DNA of 10,844 bases, taken from positions 1-10,844 of the forward strand of contig CALIIP010000152.1 of the NCBI GenBank assembly GCA_938018045.1, in the 5' to 3' direction. Position 1 is the stretch's first letter, and the number at the start of each line of letters is the position of its first letter. The notes under the pieces are model-generated. The model made no database searches and was not told the DNA's origin. It saw nothing but the letters and a program-made list of their open reading frames with translations. Of the stretch, positions 1-7,931 are shown one piece after another. The position numbers were made by a program, and so were the translations under genes. Source of the stretch: an uncultured Flavobacteriaceae bacterium. GTDB taxonomy: Bacteria > Bacteroidota > Bacteroidia > Flavobacteriales > Flavobacteriaceae.

Positions 1-165
1 ACCTCCAAAAATTGCTTTGTCTGTTGACGATAAGTTTGTTTGATAATAAGCATCAACACTTCCTTCAAAAGAAAATTCCTGTTCTTTCTCATCAGTTTCT
101 GTGGTTTCTTGTGCGAATACTATTATTGATGTCAATAATAAAGTTAAAGTAAAAAATTGTTTCAT
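1..165 (-). CDS. Secreted protein, N-terminal fragment; probable outer-membrane beta-barrel porin
   Basis: Reading the minus strand from the ATG at 165 gives 55 codons with no stop, so the gene runs off the left edge of the window. The first 18 residues (MKQFFTLTLLLTSIIVFA) form a typical signal peptide: a lysine, a hydrophobic core, and a V-F-A cleavage site before Gln19. The product is therefore exported. A short acidic linker (residues 20-30) is followed by FSFEGSVDAYYQTNLSS, which looks like a first beta strand. It resembles the start of flavobacterial outer-membrane beta-barrel porins, which often begin with SGSVDAYY-like segments. It is transcribed divergently from gltBD across 438 bp, so the two may share control. 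The signal peptide is seen directly. The porin call is from family resemblance over a short stretch and could be wrong. Confidence 0.6.
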   Translation of the reverse strand, partial: MKQFFTLTLLLTSIIVFAQETTETDEKEQEFSFEGSVDAYYQTNLSSTDKAIFGG

Positions 166-191
166 AGTTAAATAGTTTTAAAGATTAGCCA

Positions 192-199
192 CAAAGCTA
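192..199 (-). promoter_or_regulatory. Candidate -7 box (TAGCTTTG) for the porin-like gene
   Basis: On the minus strand this reads TAGCTTTG, an exact match to the Bacteroidota -7 consensus TAnnTTTG, 26 nt upstream of the start codon at 165. A TTTG that could act as the -33 element lies at 228-225. The spacing between the two is 25 nt, slightly longer than usual. A transcript starting a few bases downstream would have a short leader of about 20 nt. The match is seen; its activity is inferred. Confidence 0.5.
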
Positions 200-390
200 T
201 TAGATTTGATTAATTATTTATCATCAAATTAGAAGCAATTAACCATTTTTATGGATATTTATATTTGAGATATTTTTTTTTGAGAGTTAAATAAAAATCA
301 CTTATTTTTTCTTGCAAATCAATAATTATTAATTTTATTATTTTTAACAAAAAAGGTATTTTTATAAATAATTCATAATAAAAATTAATT

Positions 391-408
391 TTCGCAAACG
401 TTTTCGCA
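391..408. promoter_or_regulatory. Imperfect palindrome resembling a LacI-family operator
   Basis: The 18 bases TTCGCAAACGTTTTCGCA form an imperfect palindrome centred between 399 and 400. Seven of the nine base pairs match, with a perfect core AAACGTTT. It is one of the few G+C-containing spots in an A+T-rich spacer. A central CG flanked by A and T runs is typical of LacI/GalR-family operators. It lies about 150 bp upstream of the putative gltB -7 box and about 190 bp upstream of the left promoter, so it could serve either gene. No regulator is encoded in the window, so the assignment is speculative. Confidence 0.3.
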
Positions 409-554
409 TCAAATATCCATTTTTATTAATTTTTATCTATTTCTGTATTTGATAATATTATGACGTTAAATTGTGTATTATCTATTTTTTAGGGCCTACA
501 ATTTAGAATTTCGGAAAAGTGTTTTGGATGTTTTTATTATAAGGTATAAGCCTA

Positions 555-562
555 TATATTTG
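555..562 (+). promoter_or_regulatory. Candidate -7 box (TATATTTG) for gltBD
   Basis: TATATTTG matches the Bacteroidota -7 consensus TAnnTTTG exactly and ends 41 nt before the gltB start codon, which would give a leader of roughly 35 nt. The nearest upstream TTTG (523-526) is 28 nt away, too far for a standard -33 element, so only half of the promoter is convincing. No sigma-54-type GG/GC pair was seen nearby. The leader itself (563-603) is almost purely A and T and has no Shine-Dalgarno sequence. Confidence 0.45.
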
Positions 563-603
563 AATCATAATAATAGGTGTAAAAACTTTAAAATTTATTT
601 CAA

Positions 604-3600
604 ATGCTAAAAAAACAAGGACTTTATTTACCAGAATTTGAACATGATAATTGTGGAGCAGGATTTATATGTAGCCTAACTGGTAAGCGTTCAAATGATA
701 TTATTCATAAAGCGTTAGAAATTTTGGTGAAATTAGAACATCGAGGTGCTGTAAGTTCTGACGGTGTAACTGGAGATGGTGCAGGTATTTTGATAGATAT
801 TCCTCATACTTTTTTTGAAGAATTTTGTGATTTTAAACTGCCTAAAGCTGGAGACTATGCTGTAAGTAATGTTTTTCTTCCCAAAAAAGATAATCAACGT
901 GAGTATTGTATTACTATTTTTGAATCTGAAATTGAGAAGCAAGGATTGAAATTATTAGGATGGAGAGATGTGCCTGTAAATAGTGAGGTTTTAGGTGAAA
1001 TTGCAAAAACTACAGAACCATTTGTAAAACAAATATTTATTGGGAAATCAAGTAAAGATGAGTCAGATTTTGATTTTAATCTAAAACTATTTGCCGCAAG
1101 AAAAATAGCTGAACACACAATATATGATTCAAAATTATCTGAATCTCAATTCTTTTATGTACCAAGTTTATCAACAAAAATTATTATTTTCAAAGGTCTT
1201 TTAAAGCCAGAACATATAAATGAATATTATTTAGATTTATACAATACTACTTTAGATACTCGTTTAGCTCTTGTTCATCAGCGTTTTTCAACCAATACTT
1301 TTCCAACTTGGGATTTAGCTCAGCCATTTAGGTATATATGCCATAACGGAGAAATAAATACTTTAAGAGGAAATGTCTCAAGGATGTTCTCAAGGGAAGA
1401 GATTATGCAAAGTGATGCTTTTGGTGATGATATTAAAAAAATAATTCCCACAATATTAAGAGGAAAATCAGATTCTGCTACATTAGATATGGTAGTAGAA
1501 TTATTATTAATGACTGGTAGATCTTTACCTGAAGTTATGATGATGTTAGTGCCTGAGGCTTGGGAAAAAAACCCCAACATGTCTGATGCTAAAAAAGCAT
1601 TTTATGAATATAATTCTTGTTTGATGGAGCCTTGGGATGGTCCAGCATCAATTCCATTTACAGACGGTAATTTTATTGGCGCTGTATTAGATAGAAACGG
1701 TTTGCGACCTTCTAGATACACAGTTACCAAAAGTGGAAATGTGATTATGTCATCAGAAACGGGAGTTGTTGATATAAAACCAGAAAATGTTAGATTTCAT
1801 GGTCGTTTAGAACCTGGAAAAATGTTTTTAGTGAATATGAACGAAGGGAGAATTGTAAATGATGAAGAAATAAAAGAAGAAATTGCAGCTCGAAACCCTT
1901 ATAGAAAATGGTTGAACAAGAATTTAATTCACCTAAAAGATATTACAGCACAAAAAGGACCAATTAAGTATGAGGAGATAGCATTAAAAAAGCGTGAAGT
2001 TGTTTTTGGATATACTCAAGAAGACTTAAATACGATAATTCGTCCGATGGCTCAACTTGGAAAAGAGCCAATAGGATCAATGGGAAGTGATACTCCAATT
2101 GCGGTACTTTCGGAAAGACCACAATTAATTTATAATTATTTTAAGCAATTATTTGCGCAAGTTACTAATCCACCTTTAGATGGAATTCGAGAAGAATTAA
2201 TAACCGATATAAGTTTAACATTAGGAAGTGATGTAAATATTTTTGATGTGAATGCAGAACACTGCAAAAAACTAAAAATTCAAAACCCAGTAATTTCAAA
2301 ACACGATTTAGATAAAATTAGAAATTACGATTCCAATCCAGATTTCAAAGTAAAATCTATTTCGATGTTGTATGAAGTCAATCGAGGATTGAATGAACTA
2401 GAAGTAGCGTTAGAAATTTTAGTTGATAAGGCATCAAAAGCAATAGATGAAGGCGCAAACATTATTATACTTTCTGATAGATATGTAGATGAAAATCATG
2501 CACCAATTCCAGCGTTATTAGCATGTTCTTATGTGAATCATGCGTTACATAAATTAAAAAAACGTTCAAAAATTAGTTTAATTATCGAATCTGCAGAACC
2601 AAGAGAAGTACATCATTTTGCGTTACTATTTGGTTATGGTGCAAGTGCAGTAAACCCATATATAGTTAATGAAATTGTTCAAAAGCAAATTAATGCTAAA
2701 GATGTTACCGATTTAGAGTATTTAGCAGCCATAAAAAATTACAATAAAGCCATTGGAAAAGGAATTTTAAAGGTGATGAACAAAATTGGGATTTCAACAT
2801 TAAATTCTTATCGTGGTTCACAACTATTTGAATGTATAGGAATCAATACCAAAACAGTTGAGAAGTATTTTCCAAATACACCAACTCGTATTCAAGGTAT
2901 TGGATTGAGAGAGATTGAGCAAGAGATTGTAAAACGTCATAAAAATGCATTTCAAGTTAATAAGGCAAATGTAAATATTGAAATTGGTGGTGAATATCGA
3001 TGGAGACGTGGGCAAGAAAAGCACATGTTCAATCCGTTGACAGTTGCGAAATTGCAAGAATCAGTTAGAACAAACAAGGCATCTACTTTTAAGGAGTTTT
3101 CAGACCTAGTAAATAATCAATCTAAAAGTTTAATGACTATTAGAGGTTTGTTTGAATTCGATCAATTCGATCCAATTTCTATTGACGAAGTAGAACCTTG
3201 GACAGAAATCGTGAAGCGTTTTAAAACTGGCGCAATGTCTTATGGTTCTATCAGTAAAGAAGCACATGAAAATTTAGCGATTGCAATGAATAGAATTGGT
3301 GGAAAATCTAATTCTGGTGAAGGAGGAGAAGACCAAGAACGTTTTTATAAAAGTTCGCAAGGCGACTGGAAAAATTCAGCAATTAAACAAGTTGCTTCAG
3401 GTCGTTTTGGGGTTACATCTAACTATTTAACAAGTGCAAGTGAAATTCAGATAAAAATTGCTCAAGGTGCAAAACCAGGAGAAGGAGGTCAGTTACCTGG
3501 ACCAAAAGTGAATCCTGAAATTGCAAAAACTAGAAATTCAACTCCATATGTTGGTTTGATTTCACCACCTCCACATCATGATATTTATTCTATAGAAGAT

Positions 3601-5103
3601 TTATCGCAATTGATTTATGATGTAAAATCAGCAAATAGAGAAGCTCGAATCAATGTAAAATTGGTGTCTGAAATTGGAGTAGGAACAGTTGCAGCAGGAG
3701 TTGCAAAAGCAAAAGCAGATGTAATTTTAATTGCAGGTTTTGATGGCGGAACTGGAGCAACACCATTAACTTCTCAAAAGCACGCAGGTTTACCTTGGGA
3801 ACTAGGTGTTGCCGAAGCGCAGCAAACGTTAGTAATGAACGATTTAAGAAATAGAATTGTTTTAGAGTGCGACGGACAATTAAAAACAGGTAGAGATGTT
3901 GCAATAGCATGTTTACTTGGTGCTGAAGAATTTGGATTTGCAACAGCGCCATTAGTAGCTTCAGGTTGTATTATGATGCGTGTTTGTCATCTAAATACAT
4001 GTCCTGTAGGTATCGCAACTCAGAATCCAGAATTGCGTAAAAAGTTTAAAGGAAAACCTGAACATGTAGTCAATTATATGTATTTCGTTGCTCAAGAATT
4101 AAGAGAAATCATGGCGCAATTAGGTTTCAAAACAATCAATGAAATGGTTGGTCAAGTACAGAAATTAAATCGTAATAAAGCAATTGAACATTATAAAGCA
4201 TCAGGATTAGATTTAACTCCAATTTTACACAAGATTGATGTTCCTGATGGAACGAAGTTATACAATACAGATCAACAAGATCATAAGTTGGAAACGCATT
4301 TAGACTTCAAAATAATTAAGCAAGCTCATCAAGCATTATTTAGAAGACAGAAAACGCATTTAGACTTGCCAATTACCAACATTGATAGAGCAGTAGGAGC
4401 AATTGTAAGTAATGAAATATCAAAAATATATGGAGCAGATGGTTTGCCAGAAGATACAATAACTATTGATTTTAATGGCTCTGCTGGTCAAAGTTTTGGA
4501 GCATTTGCAACGAAAGGATTGACTTTCAATGTGCACGGAAATACAAATGATTATTTAGGAAAAGGACTCTCAGGAGCAAAATTAATTATTAAAGTTCCAA
4601 AGGCATGTACTATTGTTCCAGAGGATAATATTATAACTGGAAACGTAACATTATACGGTGCAACATCTGGTGAAGTATATATAAACGGTAAAGCTGGTGA
4701 ACGTTTCTGTGTTCGAAATTCAGGAGCAAAGGCAGTTGTTGAAGGTATTGGTGATCATGGTTGTGAATATATGACTGGAGGAATTGCTGTTATTCTTGGT
4801 GAAGTCGGTAGAAATTTTGGTGCAGGAATGAGTGGAGGTATTGCCTATGTTTTAGATGAGAAAAATACGTTTAAAGATAATTGTAATGGTGATGAATTGA
4901 ATATTATTGATATTCTAACTAAAGATGATATTATAGAATTAAAGCAATTAATTCAAAATCATTTTATAGCAACTTCAAGTCCGTTAGCTAAAAGAATACT
5001 TGATAATTGGGATAGTTATACTAAGAAATTCAAAAAAGTATTGCCAGAAGAATATAGAAAAGCGTTGATAAGATTAAAAAACGAAAAACTACAAATAGCT
5101 TAA
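604..5103 (+). CDS. gltB: Glutamate synthase (NADPH) large subunit
   Basis: This subunit hydrolyses glutamine and passes the ammonia through an internal tunnel to 2-oxoglutarate, making glutamate in the cytoplasm. All family domains are present in its 1499 residues, a normal length. The class II glutaminase domain begins at the catalytic Cys17 (DNCGAGF), after a short 16-residue propeptide presumably cleaved off, and includes HNGE at 247-250 and DRNGLRPSR at 363-371. The central domain follows at about 470-770. The FMN/2-oxoglutarate barrel spans about 805-1200, with GGTGA at 1048-1052. The [3Fe-4S] ligands are Cys1122, Cys1128 and Cys1133, in the usual C-x5-C-x4-C spacing. The C-terminal GXGXG beta-helix covers about 1265-1440. 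The ATG at 604 places Cys17 correctly, and no Shine-Dalgarno sequence is present. gltD follows after 3 nt, so the two form one operon. Confidence 0.98.
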   Translation: MLKKQGLYLPEFEHDNCGAGFICSLTGKRSNDIIHKALEILVKLEHRGAVSSDGVTGDGAGILIDIPHTFFEEFCDFKLPKAGDYAVSNVFLPKKDNQREYCITIFESEIEKQGLKLLGWRDVPVNSEVLGEIAKTTEPFVKQIFIGKSSKDESDFDFNLKLFAARKIAEHTIYDSKLSESQFFYVPSLSTKIIIFKGLLKPEHINEYYLDLYNTTLDTRLALVHQRFSTNTFPTWDLAQPFRYICHNGEINTLRGNVSRMFSREEIMQSDAFGDDIKKIIPTILRGKSDSATLDMVVELLLMTGRSLPEVMMMLVPEAWEKNPNMSDAKKAFYEYNSCLMEPWDGPASIPFTDGNFIGAVLDRNGLRPSRYTVTKSGNVIMSSETGVVDIKPENVRFHGRLEPGKMFLVNMNEGRIVNDEEIKEEIAARNPYRKWLNKNLIHLKDITAQKGPIKYEEIALKKREVVFGYTQEDLNTIIRPMAQLGKEPIGSMGSDTPIAVLSERPQLIYNYFKQLFAQVTNPPLDGIREELITDISLTLGSDVNIFDVNAEHCKKLKIQNPVISKHDLDKIRNYDSNPDFKVKSISMLYEVNRGLNELEVALEILVDKASKAIDEGANIIILSDRYVDENHAPIPALLACSYVNHALHKLKKRSKISLIIESAEPREVHHFALLFGYGASAVNPYIVNEIVQKQINAKDVTDLEYLAAIKNYNKAIGKGILKVMNKIGISTLNSYRGSQLFECIGINTKTVEKYFPNTPTRIQGIGLREIEQEIVKRHKNAFQVNKANVNIEIGGEYRWRRGQEKHMFNPLTVAKLQESVRTNKASTFKEFSDLVNNQSKSLMTIRGLFEFDQFDPISIDEVEPWTEIVKRFKTGAMSYGSISKEAHENLAIAMNRIGGKSNSGEGGEDQERFYKSSQGDWKNSAIKQVASGRFGVTSNYLTSASEIQIKIAQGAKPGEGGQLPGPKVNPEIAKTRNSTPYVGLISPPPHHDIYSIEDLSQLIYDVKSANREARINVKLVSEIGVGTVAAGVAKAKADVILIAGFDGGTGATPLTSQKHAGLPWELGVAEAQQTLVMNDLRNRIVLECDGQLKTGRDVAIACLLGAEEFGFATAPLVASGCIMMRVCHLNTCPVGIATQNPELRKKFKGKPEHVVNYMYFVAQELREIMAQLGFKTINEMVGQVQKLNRNKAIEHYKASGLDLTPILHKIDVPDGTKLYNTDQQDHKLETHLDFKIIKQAHQALFRRQKTHLDLPITNIDRAVGAIVSNEISKIYGADGLPEDTITIDFNGSAGQSFGAFATKGLTFNVHGNTNDYLGKGLSGAKLIIKVPKACTIVPEDNIITGNVTLYGATSGEVYINGKAGERFCVRNSGAKAVVEGIGDHGCEYMTGGIAVILGEVGRNFGAGMSGGIAYVLDEKNTFKDNCNGDELNIIDILTKDDIIELKQLIQNHFIATSSPLAKRILDNWDSYTKKFKKVLPEEYRKALIRLKNEKLQIA

Positions 5104-5106
5104 TAA

Positions 5107-6573
5107 ATGGGGAAGATAACTGGATTTTTAGAGCATAAGCGTGAGGTTGAAGAATATCAATCACCAAAAAAACGTATAAAAAATTACAAAGAATTTACGA
5201 TTCCGCTTGAGGAATCTAAACTACAAGATCAAGGCGCAAGATGTATGGATTGTGGAATTCCGTTTTGTCATAGTGGTTGTCCACTTGGGAATTTAATCCC
5301 AGATTTTAATGATAAAGTTTATAAAGGAAAGTGGAAAGAAGCAGCAGAAATTTTACATGCAACTAATAATTTTCCTGAGTTTACAGGAAGATTGTGTCCT
5401 GCGCCTTGTGAAGAAGCTTGTGTTCTTGGTATAAATGAAGATCCTGTAACGATTGAGAATATTGAAAAAAACATTGTAGAACAGGCTTTTTCTGAAGGAT
5501 GGATTACAGCAAATCCTCCAGAAATTAGAACAGATAAAAAAGTTGCGGTTATTGGTTCTGGTCCAGCAGGATTGGCTGCTGCACAACAACTGAATAGAGC
5601 AGGTCATTTGGTTACAGTTTTTGAACGTGATACTAAAGTAGGTGGTTTATTGCGTTATGGAATTCCTGATTTTAAGATGGAAAAAAATGTGATTGACCGA
5701 CGTGTAAAAGTTTTAGAAGAAGAAGGTATTATTTTTAAAACCCATGCGCATGTTGGTCAAAATATAGATGCAGAGGATCTTAAAAATCAATTTGATGCAA
5801 TAGTACTTTGTGGTGGAGCAACTGTAAAAAGAAACATTCCTATTCCAGGATCAGATTTAAAAGGTGTTCATCAAGCAATGGATTTTTTAAAATTAAACAA
5901 TCAGTATGTAGATGGTTTGAAAGATTTTAAAGATATTCTTTCTGCAAAAGATAAAAATGTTATTGTTATTGGTGGAGGTGATACATGTTCAGATTGTATA
6001 GGAACTTCCAATCGTCATGGAGCAACTTCCGTAACGAATTTTGAAATTTTAAGCAAGCCTTCTGAAGGGAGACCTGCACATCAACCTTGGCCATATTGGC
6101 CGATGAAGTTAAAAACAACCTCTTCTCATAAAGAAGGTGTTGAGCGTTTTTTTAGTATATCTACCAAAGAATTTATTAGCGATAAAAATAAAAACCTTAA
6201 GGGTTTAAAAACTGTTGAGGTTGAATGGATTTTTAAAAAAGGTGAACGCCCTCAATTAAAAGAAGTGCCAAATACCGAAAAAGAGTGGAAGTGTGAGTTG
6301 GCATTGTTAGCATTAGGTTTTACAGGAGCAGAAAAAAGTTTGGCAGACCAATTTGGATTAAATATGGATTTTAGAACAAACATTCAGGCTTCTACAAAAG
6401 ATTATGCGACCAATGTTTCAGGAATCTTTTCTGCTGGTGATATGCGTCGTGGACAATCTTTGATTGTCTGGGCAATTTCTGAAGGTCGACAAGCTGCACA
6501 TCATGTAGATGCCTATTTAATGGGAAATTCTAATTTGCCATTAAAAGACGATAGTGATTTACCTAGAGCCTAA
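5107..6573 (+). CDS. gltD: Glutamate synthase (NADPH) small subunit
   Basis: The 488-residue beta subunit oxidises NADPH on FAD and sends electrons through iron-sulfur clusters to the FMN of GltB. The N-terminal domain carries two cysteine groups for [4Fe-4S] clusters: Cys46, 49, 54 and 58 (CMDCGIPFCHSGC), then Cys97, 101 and 105. The FAD-binding Rossmann motif is GSGPAG at 150-155, ending in Glu173. The NADPH motif is GGGDT at 289-293, with Arg303 placed to contact the 2'-phosphate. The closing FAD motif GIFSAGDMRRGQS lies at 439-451. The length is usual for GltD. The ATG follows a tandem TAA TAA that ends gltB, with no Shine-Dalgarno sequence, which suggests translational re-initiation or coupling. 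Homologous diflavin-like subunits occur in other enzymes, but adjacency to gltB settles the identity. Confidence 0.97.
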   Translation: MGKITGFLEHKREVEEYQSPKKRIKNYKEFTIPLEESKLQDQGARCMDCGIPFCHSGCPLGNLIPDFNDKVYKGKWKEAAEILHATNNFPEFTGRLCPAPCEEACVLGINEDPVTIENIEKNIVEQAFSEGWITANPPEIRTDKKVAVIGSGPAGLAAAQQLNRAGHLVTVFERDTKVGGLLRYGIPDFKMEKNVIDRRVKVLEEEGIIFKTHAHVGQNIDAEDLKNQFDAIVLCGGATVKRNIPIPGSDLKGVHQAMDFLKLNNQYVDGLKDFKDILSAKDKNVIVIGGGDTCSDCIGTSNRHGATSVTNFEILSKPSEGRPAHQPWPYWPMKLKTTSSHKEGVERFFSISTKEFISDKNKNLKGLKTVEVEWIFKKGERPQLKEVPNTEKEWKCELALLALGFTGAEKSLADQFGLNMDFRTNIQASTKDYATNVSGIFSAGDMRRGQSLIVWAISEGRQAAHHVDAYLMGNSNLPLKDDSDLPRA

Positions 6574-6593
6574 ATTCCTGCGAAAGCAGGAAT
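6574..6593. terminator. Perfect hairpin with GAAA loop between convergent operons
   Basis: Immediately after the gltD stop codon, ATTCCTGC (6574-6581) pairs perfectly with GCAGGAAT (6586-6593) around the stable tetraloop GAAA. Neither strand has a real U tract after the stem, so it is not a textbook intrinsic terminator. Its position in the 71-bp gap between gltD and argH still fits a bidirectional transcript end or RNA 3'-end stabiliser. The sequence also looks like a REP-type palindrome dispersed through many flavobacterial genomes; that is my recollection and there is only one copy here. The rest of the gap (6594-6644) shows nothing convincing. Confidence 0.55.
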
Positions 6594-6644
6594 CTAATCA
6601 TAGAAAAGGATAAGCCATTAAATAAGAATAGTTATATCGTCTAT

Positions 6645-7919
6645 TTATTTAGGATACTTCTCTCTGATTTTATCCAAAGATAAATTGTGAATACTACCGA
6701 CATGACTATGCTCTTTCCCCAAATCTGGCTTGTAAGTTCCTGCTTGAACTTGACCACTTATTTGTTGATAGGCATCTCTAAATGACATGCCTTCAATCAC
6801 TAAATTATTGATACTATCTACCGTAAATAAATACTGGTATTTTTCATCCGTCAAATCAATATCTTTCACAATTACCTGCTGAATTGAATAATTAAAAATG
6901 TCTAAAATATCCTTTACATCTTCAAAAGCATTGATGATATTTTCTTTGAGTAATTGAAAATCTCTATGGTAACCTGTCGGTAAATTATTGGTAATCAATA
7001 CCATTTCTGTATGCAAAGCCTGAATTTTATTACACTTACCTCGAATCAATTCAAAAACATCAGGATTCTTCTTATGTGGCATAATGCTACTTCCTGTTGT
7101 TAATTCGTCAGGAAAAGAAATAAAATTAAAATTCTGACTCATATATAAGCACACATCCATTGAAAATCTCGCCATCGTATTACATAATCCACCTAAAGCA
7201 GCAGCAATGGAAAGCTCACTTTTCCCTCTGCTCAATTGCGCAGCAACAACATTATATTTTAAAGTTGAAAAATTAAGTTCCTTCGTTGTTAATTCTCGAT
7301 CAATAGGAAAAGAAGAACCATAACCTGCAGCAGAACCTAAAGGGTTCTGATCTACAACTTTTGAAACGGCATTTAGCATATATACATCGTCAATTAGCAA
7401 TTCCGCATAGGCAGAAAACCACAATCCGAATGAGGATGGCATTGCAACTTGTAAGTGCGTATAACCTGGAAGCAAACTTCCTTTATTAGTTTCTGCAAGG
7501 CTTAAAAGTGTGTCAAACAACGTTTTTACTTTGTCATTTACAACTGCTAAATTTTCTTTATAATACAATTGCAATGCAACTAAAACTTGATCATTTCTAG
7601 AACGTGCAGTATGTATTTTCTTACCAACATCACCTAAGGTTTTTGTAAGTTCATATTCAATTTTAGAATGTACGTCTTCAAATGTATCTTCAATTACAAA
7701 TGTTCCATTTTTAATTGAACTGGCTAATTCATTCAAACCTTTTTCTAGATCTCTCAATTCACTATCAGTAATAATACCAATAGATTGCAACATAATTGCG
7801 TGTGCTAAAGAAGCTTGCACATCATATCGCGCAATATGCATGTCTATTTTTCTATCATTACCAACAGTAAATTGTTCAATCTTTTTGTCTATTGAAAATC
7901 CTTTATCCCAAAGTTTCAT
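6645..7919 (-). CDS. argH: Argininosuccinate lyase
   Basis: ArgH splits argininosuccinate into arginine and fumarate, the last step of arginine synthesis, acting as a cytoplasmic homotetramer of the fumarase/aspartase superfamily. The three conserved regions are visible: TARSRNDQV at 104-112, GYTHLQVAMPSS at 152-163 with the catalytic acid His155, and the signature GSSIMPHKKNP at 276-286 with the serine pair 277-278 on the mobile loop. The signature reads MPHKKNP where many family members have MPQKKNP. At 424 residues it is about 30 shorter than the E. coli enzyme, mainly toward the C-terminus, which seems normal for Bacteroidota. It is the last gene visible in the arginine operon, starting 12 nt after argE, with no Shine-Dalgarno sequence before its ATG. 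Confidence 0.96.
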   Translation of the reverse strand: MKLWDKGFSIDKKIEQFTVGNDRKIDMHIARYDVQASLAHAIMLQSIGIITDSELRDLEKGLNELASSIKNGTFVIEDTFEDVHSKIEYELTKTLGDVGKKIHTARSRNDQVLVALQLYYKENLAVVNDKVKTLFDTLLSLAETNKGSLLPGYTHLQVAMPSSFGLWFSAYAELLIDDVYMLNAVSKVVDQNPLGSAAGYGSSFPIDRELTTKELNFSTLKYNVVAAQLSRGKSELSIAAALGGLCNTMARFSMDVCLYMSQNFNFISFPDELTTGSSIMPHKKNPDVFELIRGKCNKIQALHTEMVLITNNLPTGYHRDFQLLKENIINAFEDVKDILDIFNYSIQQVIVKDIDLTDEKYQYLFTVDSINNLVIEGMSFRDAYQQISGQVQAGTYKPDLGKEHSHVGSIHNLSLDKIREKYPK

Positions 7920-7931
7920 AATTTTGTTTTT

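Larger units (their letters stand above)
166..603. other. Divergent intergenic region between the porin-like gene and gltB
   Basis: These 438 bp are very A+T-rich and contain no convincing open reading frame or RNA gene. They hold a TAnnTTTG box facing the left gene (192-199), another just upstream of gltB (555-562), and an imperfect palindrome centred on AACGTT near 400. Two further plus-strand TAnnTTTG matches (201-208 and 260-267) lie far from gltB and are probably chance. A 10-bp inverted repeat (251-260 against 411-420) is also present. The size of the gap, large next to the tightly packed operons on its right, suggests that regulation of both flanking units is concentrated here. Confidence 0.7.

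Noticed and set aside
201..267. Two more plus-strand TAnnTTTG matches (TAGATTTG at 201-208, TATATTTG at 260-267)
   Set aside because: They are more than 300 bp upstream of gltB and lack a well-spaced -33 element. Such 8-mers are expected by chance in sequence this rich in A and T.
251..420. 10-bp inverted repeat, ATGGATATTT (251-260) against AAATATCCAT (411-420)
   Set aside because: The arms are 150 bp apart and A+T-rich, and the match does not extend, so chance in this composition is a sufficient explanation.
551..577. Inverted repeat CCTAT / ATAGG flanking the gltB -7 box
   Set aside because: The arms are only 5 bp with a 17-bp spacer; too weak to claim as an operator.
3650..3952. Open reading frame of 100 codons on the minus strand inside gltB
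   Set aside because: The predicted protein is a leucine- and glutamine-rich low-complexity product, as expected from reading the gltB codons backwards. It is fully covered by a highly conserved gene.
6621..6649. A+T-only hairpin overlapping the argH stop codon as a possible argH terminator
   Set aside because: The stem is bulged and has only one G-C pair, so it should not be stable; the GC-richer hairpin at 6574-6593 is a better candidate.
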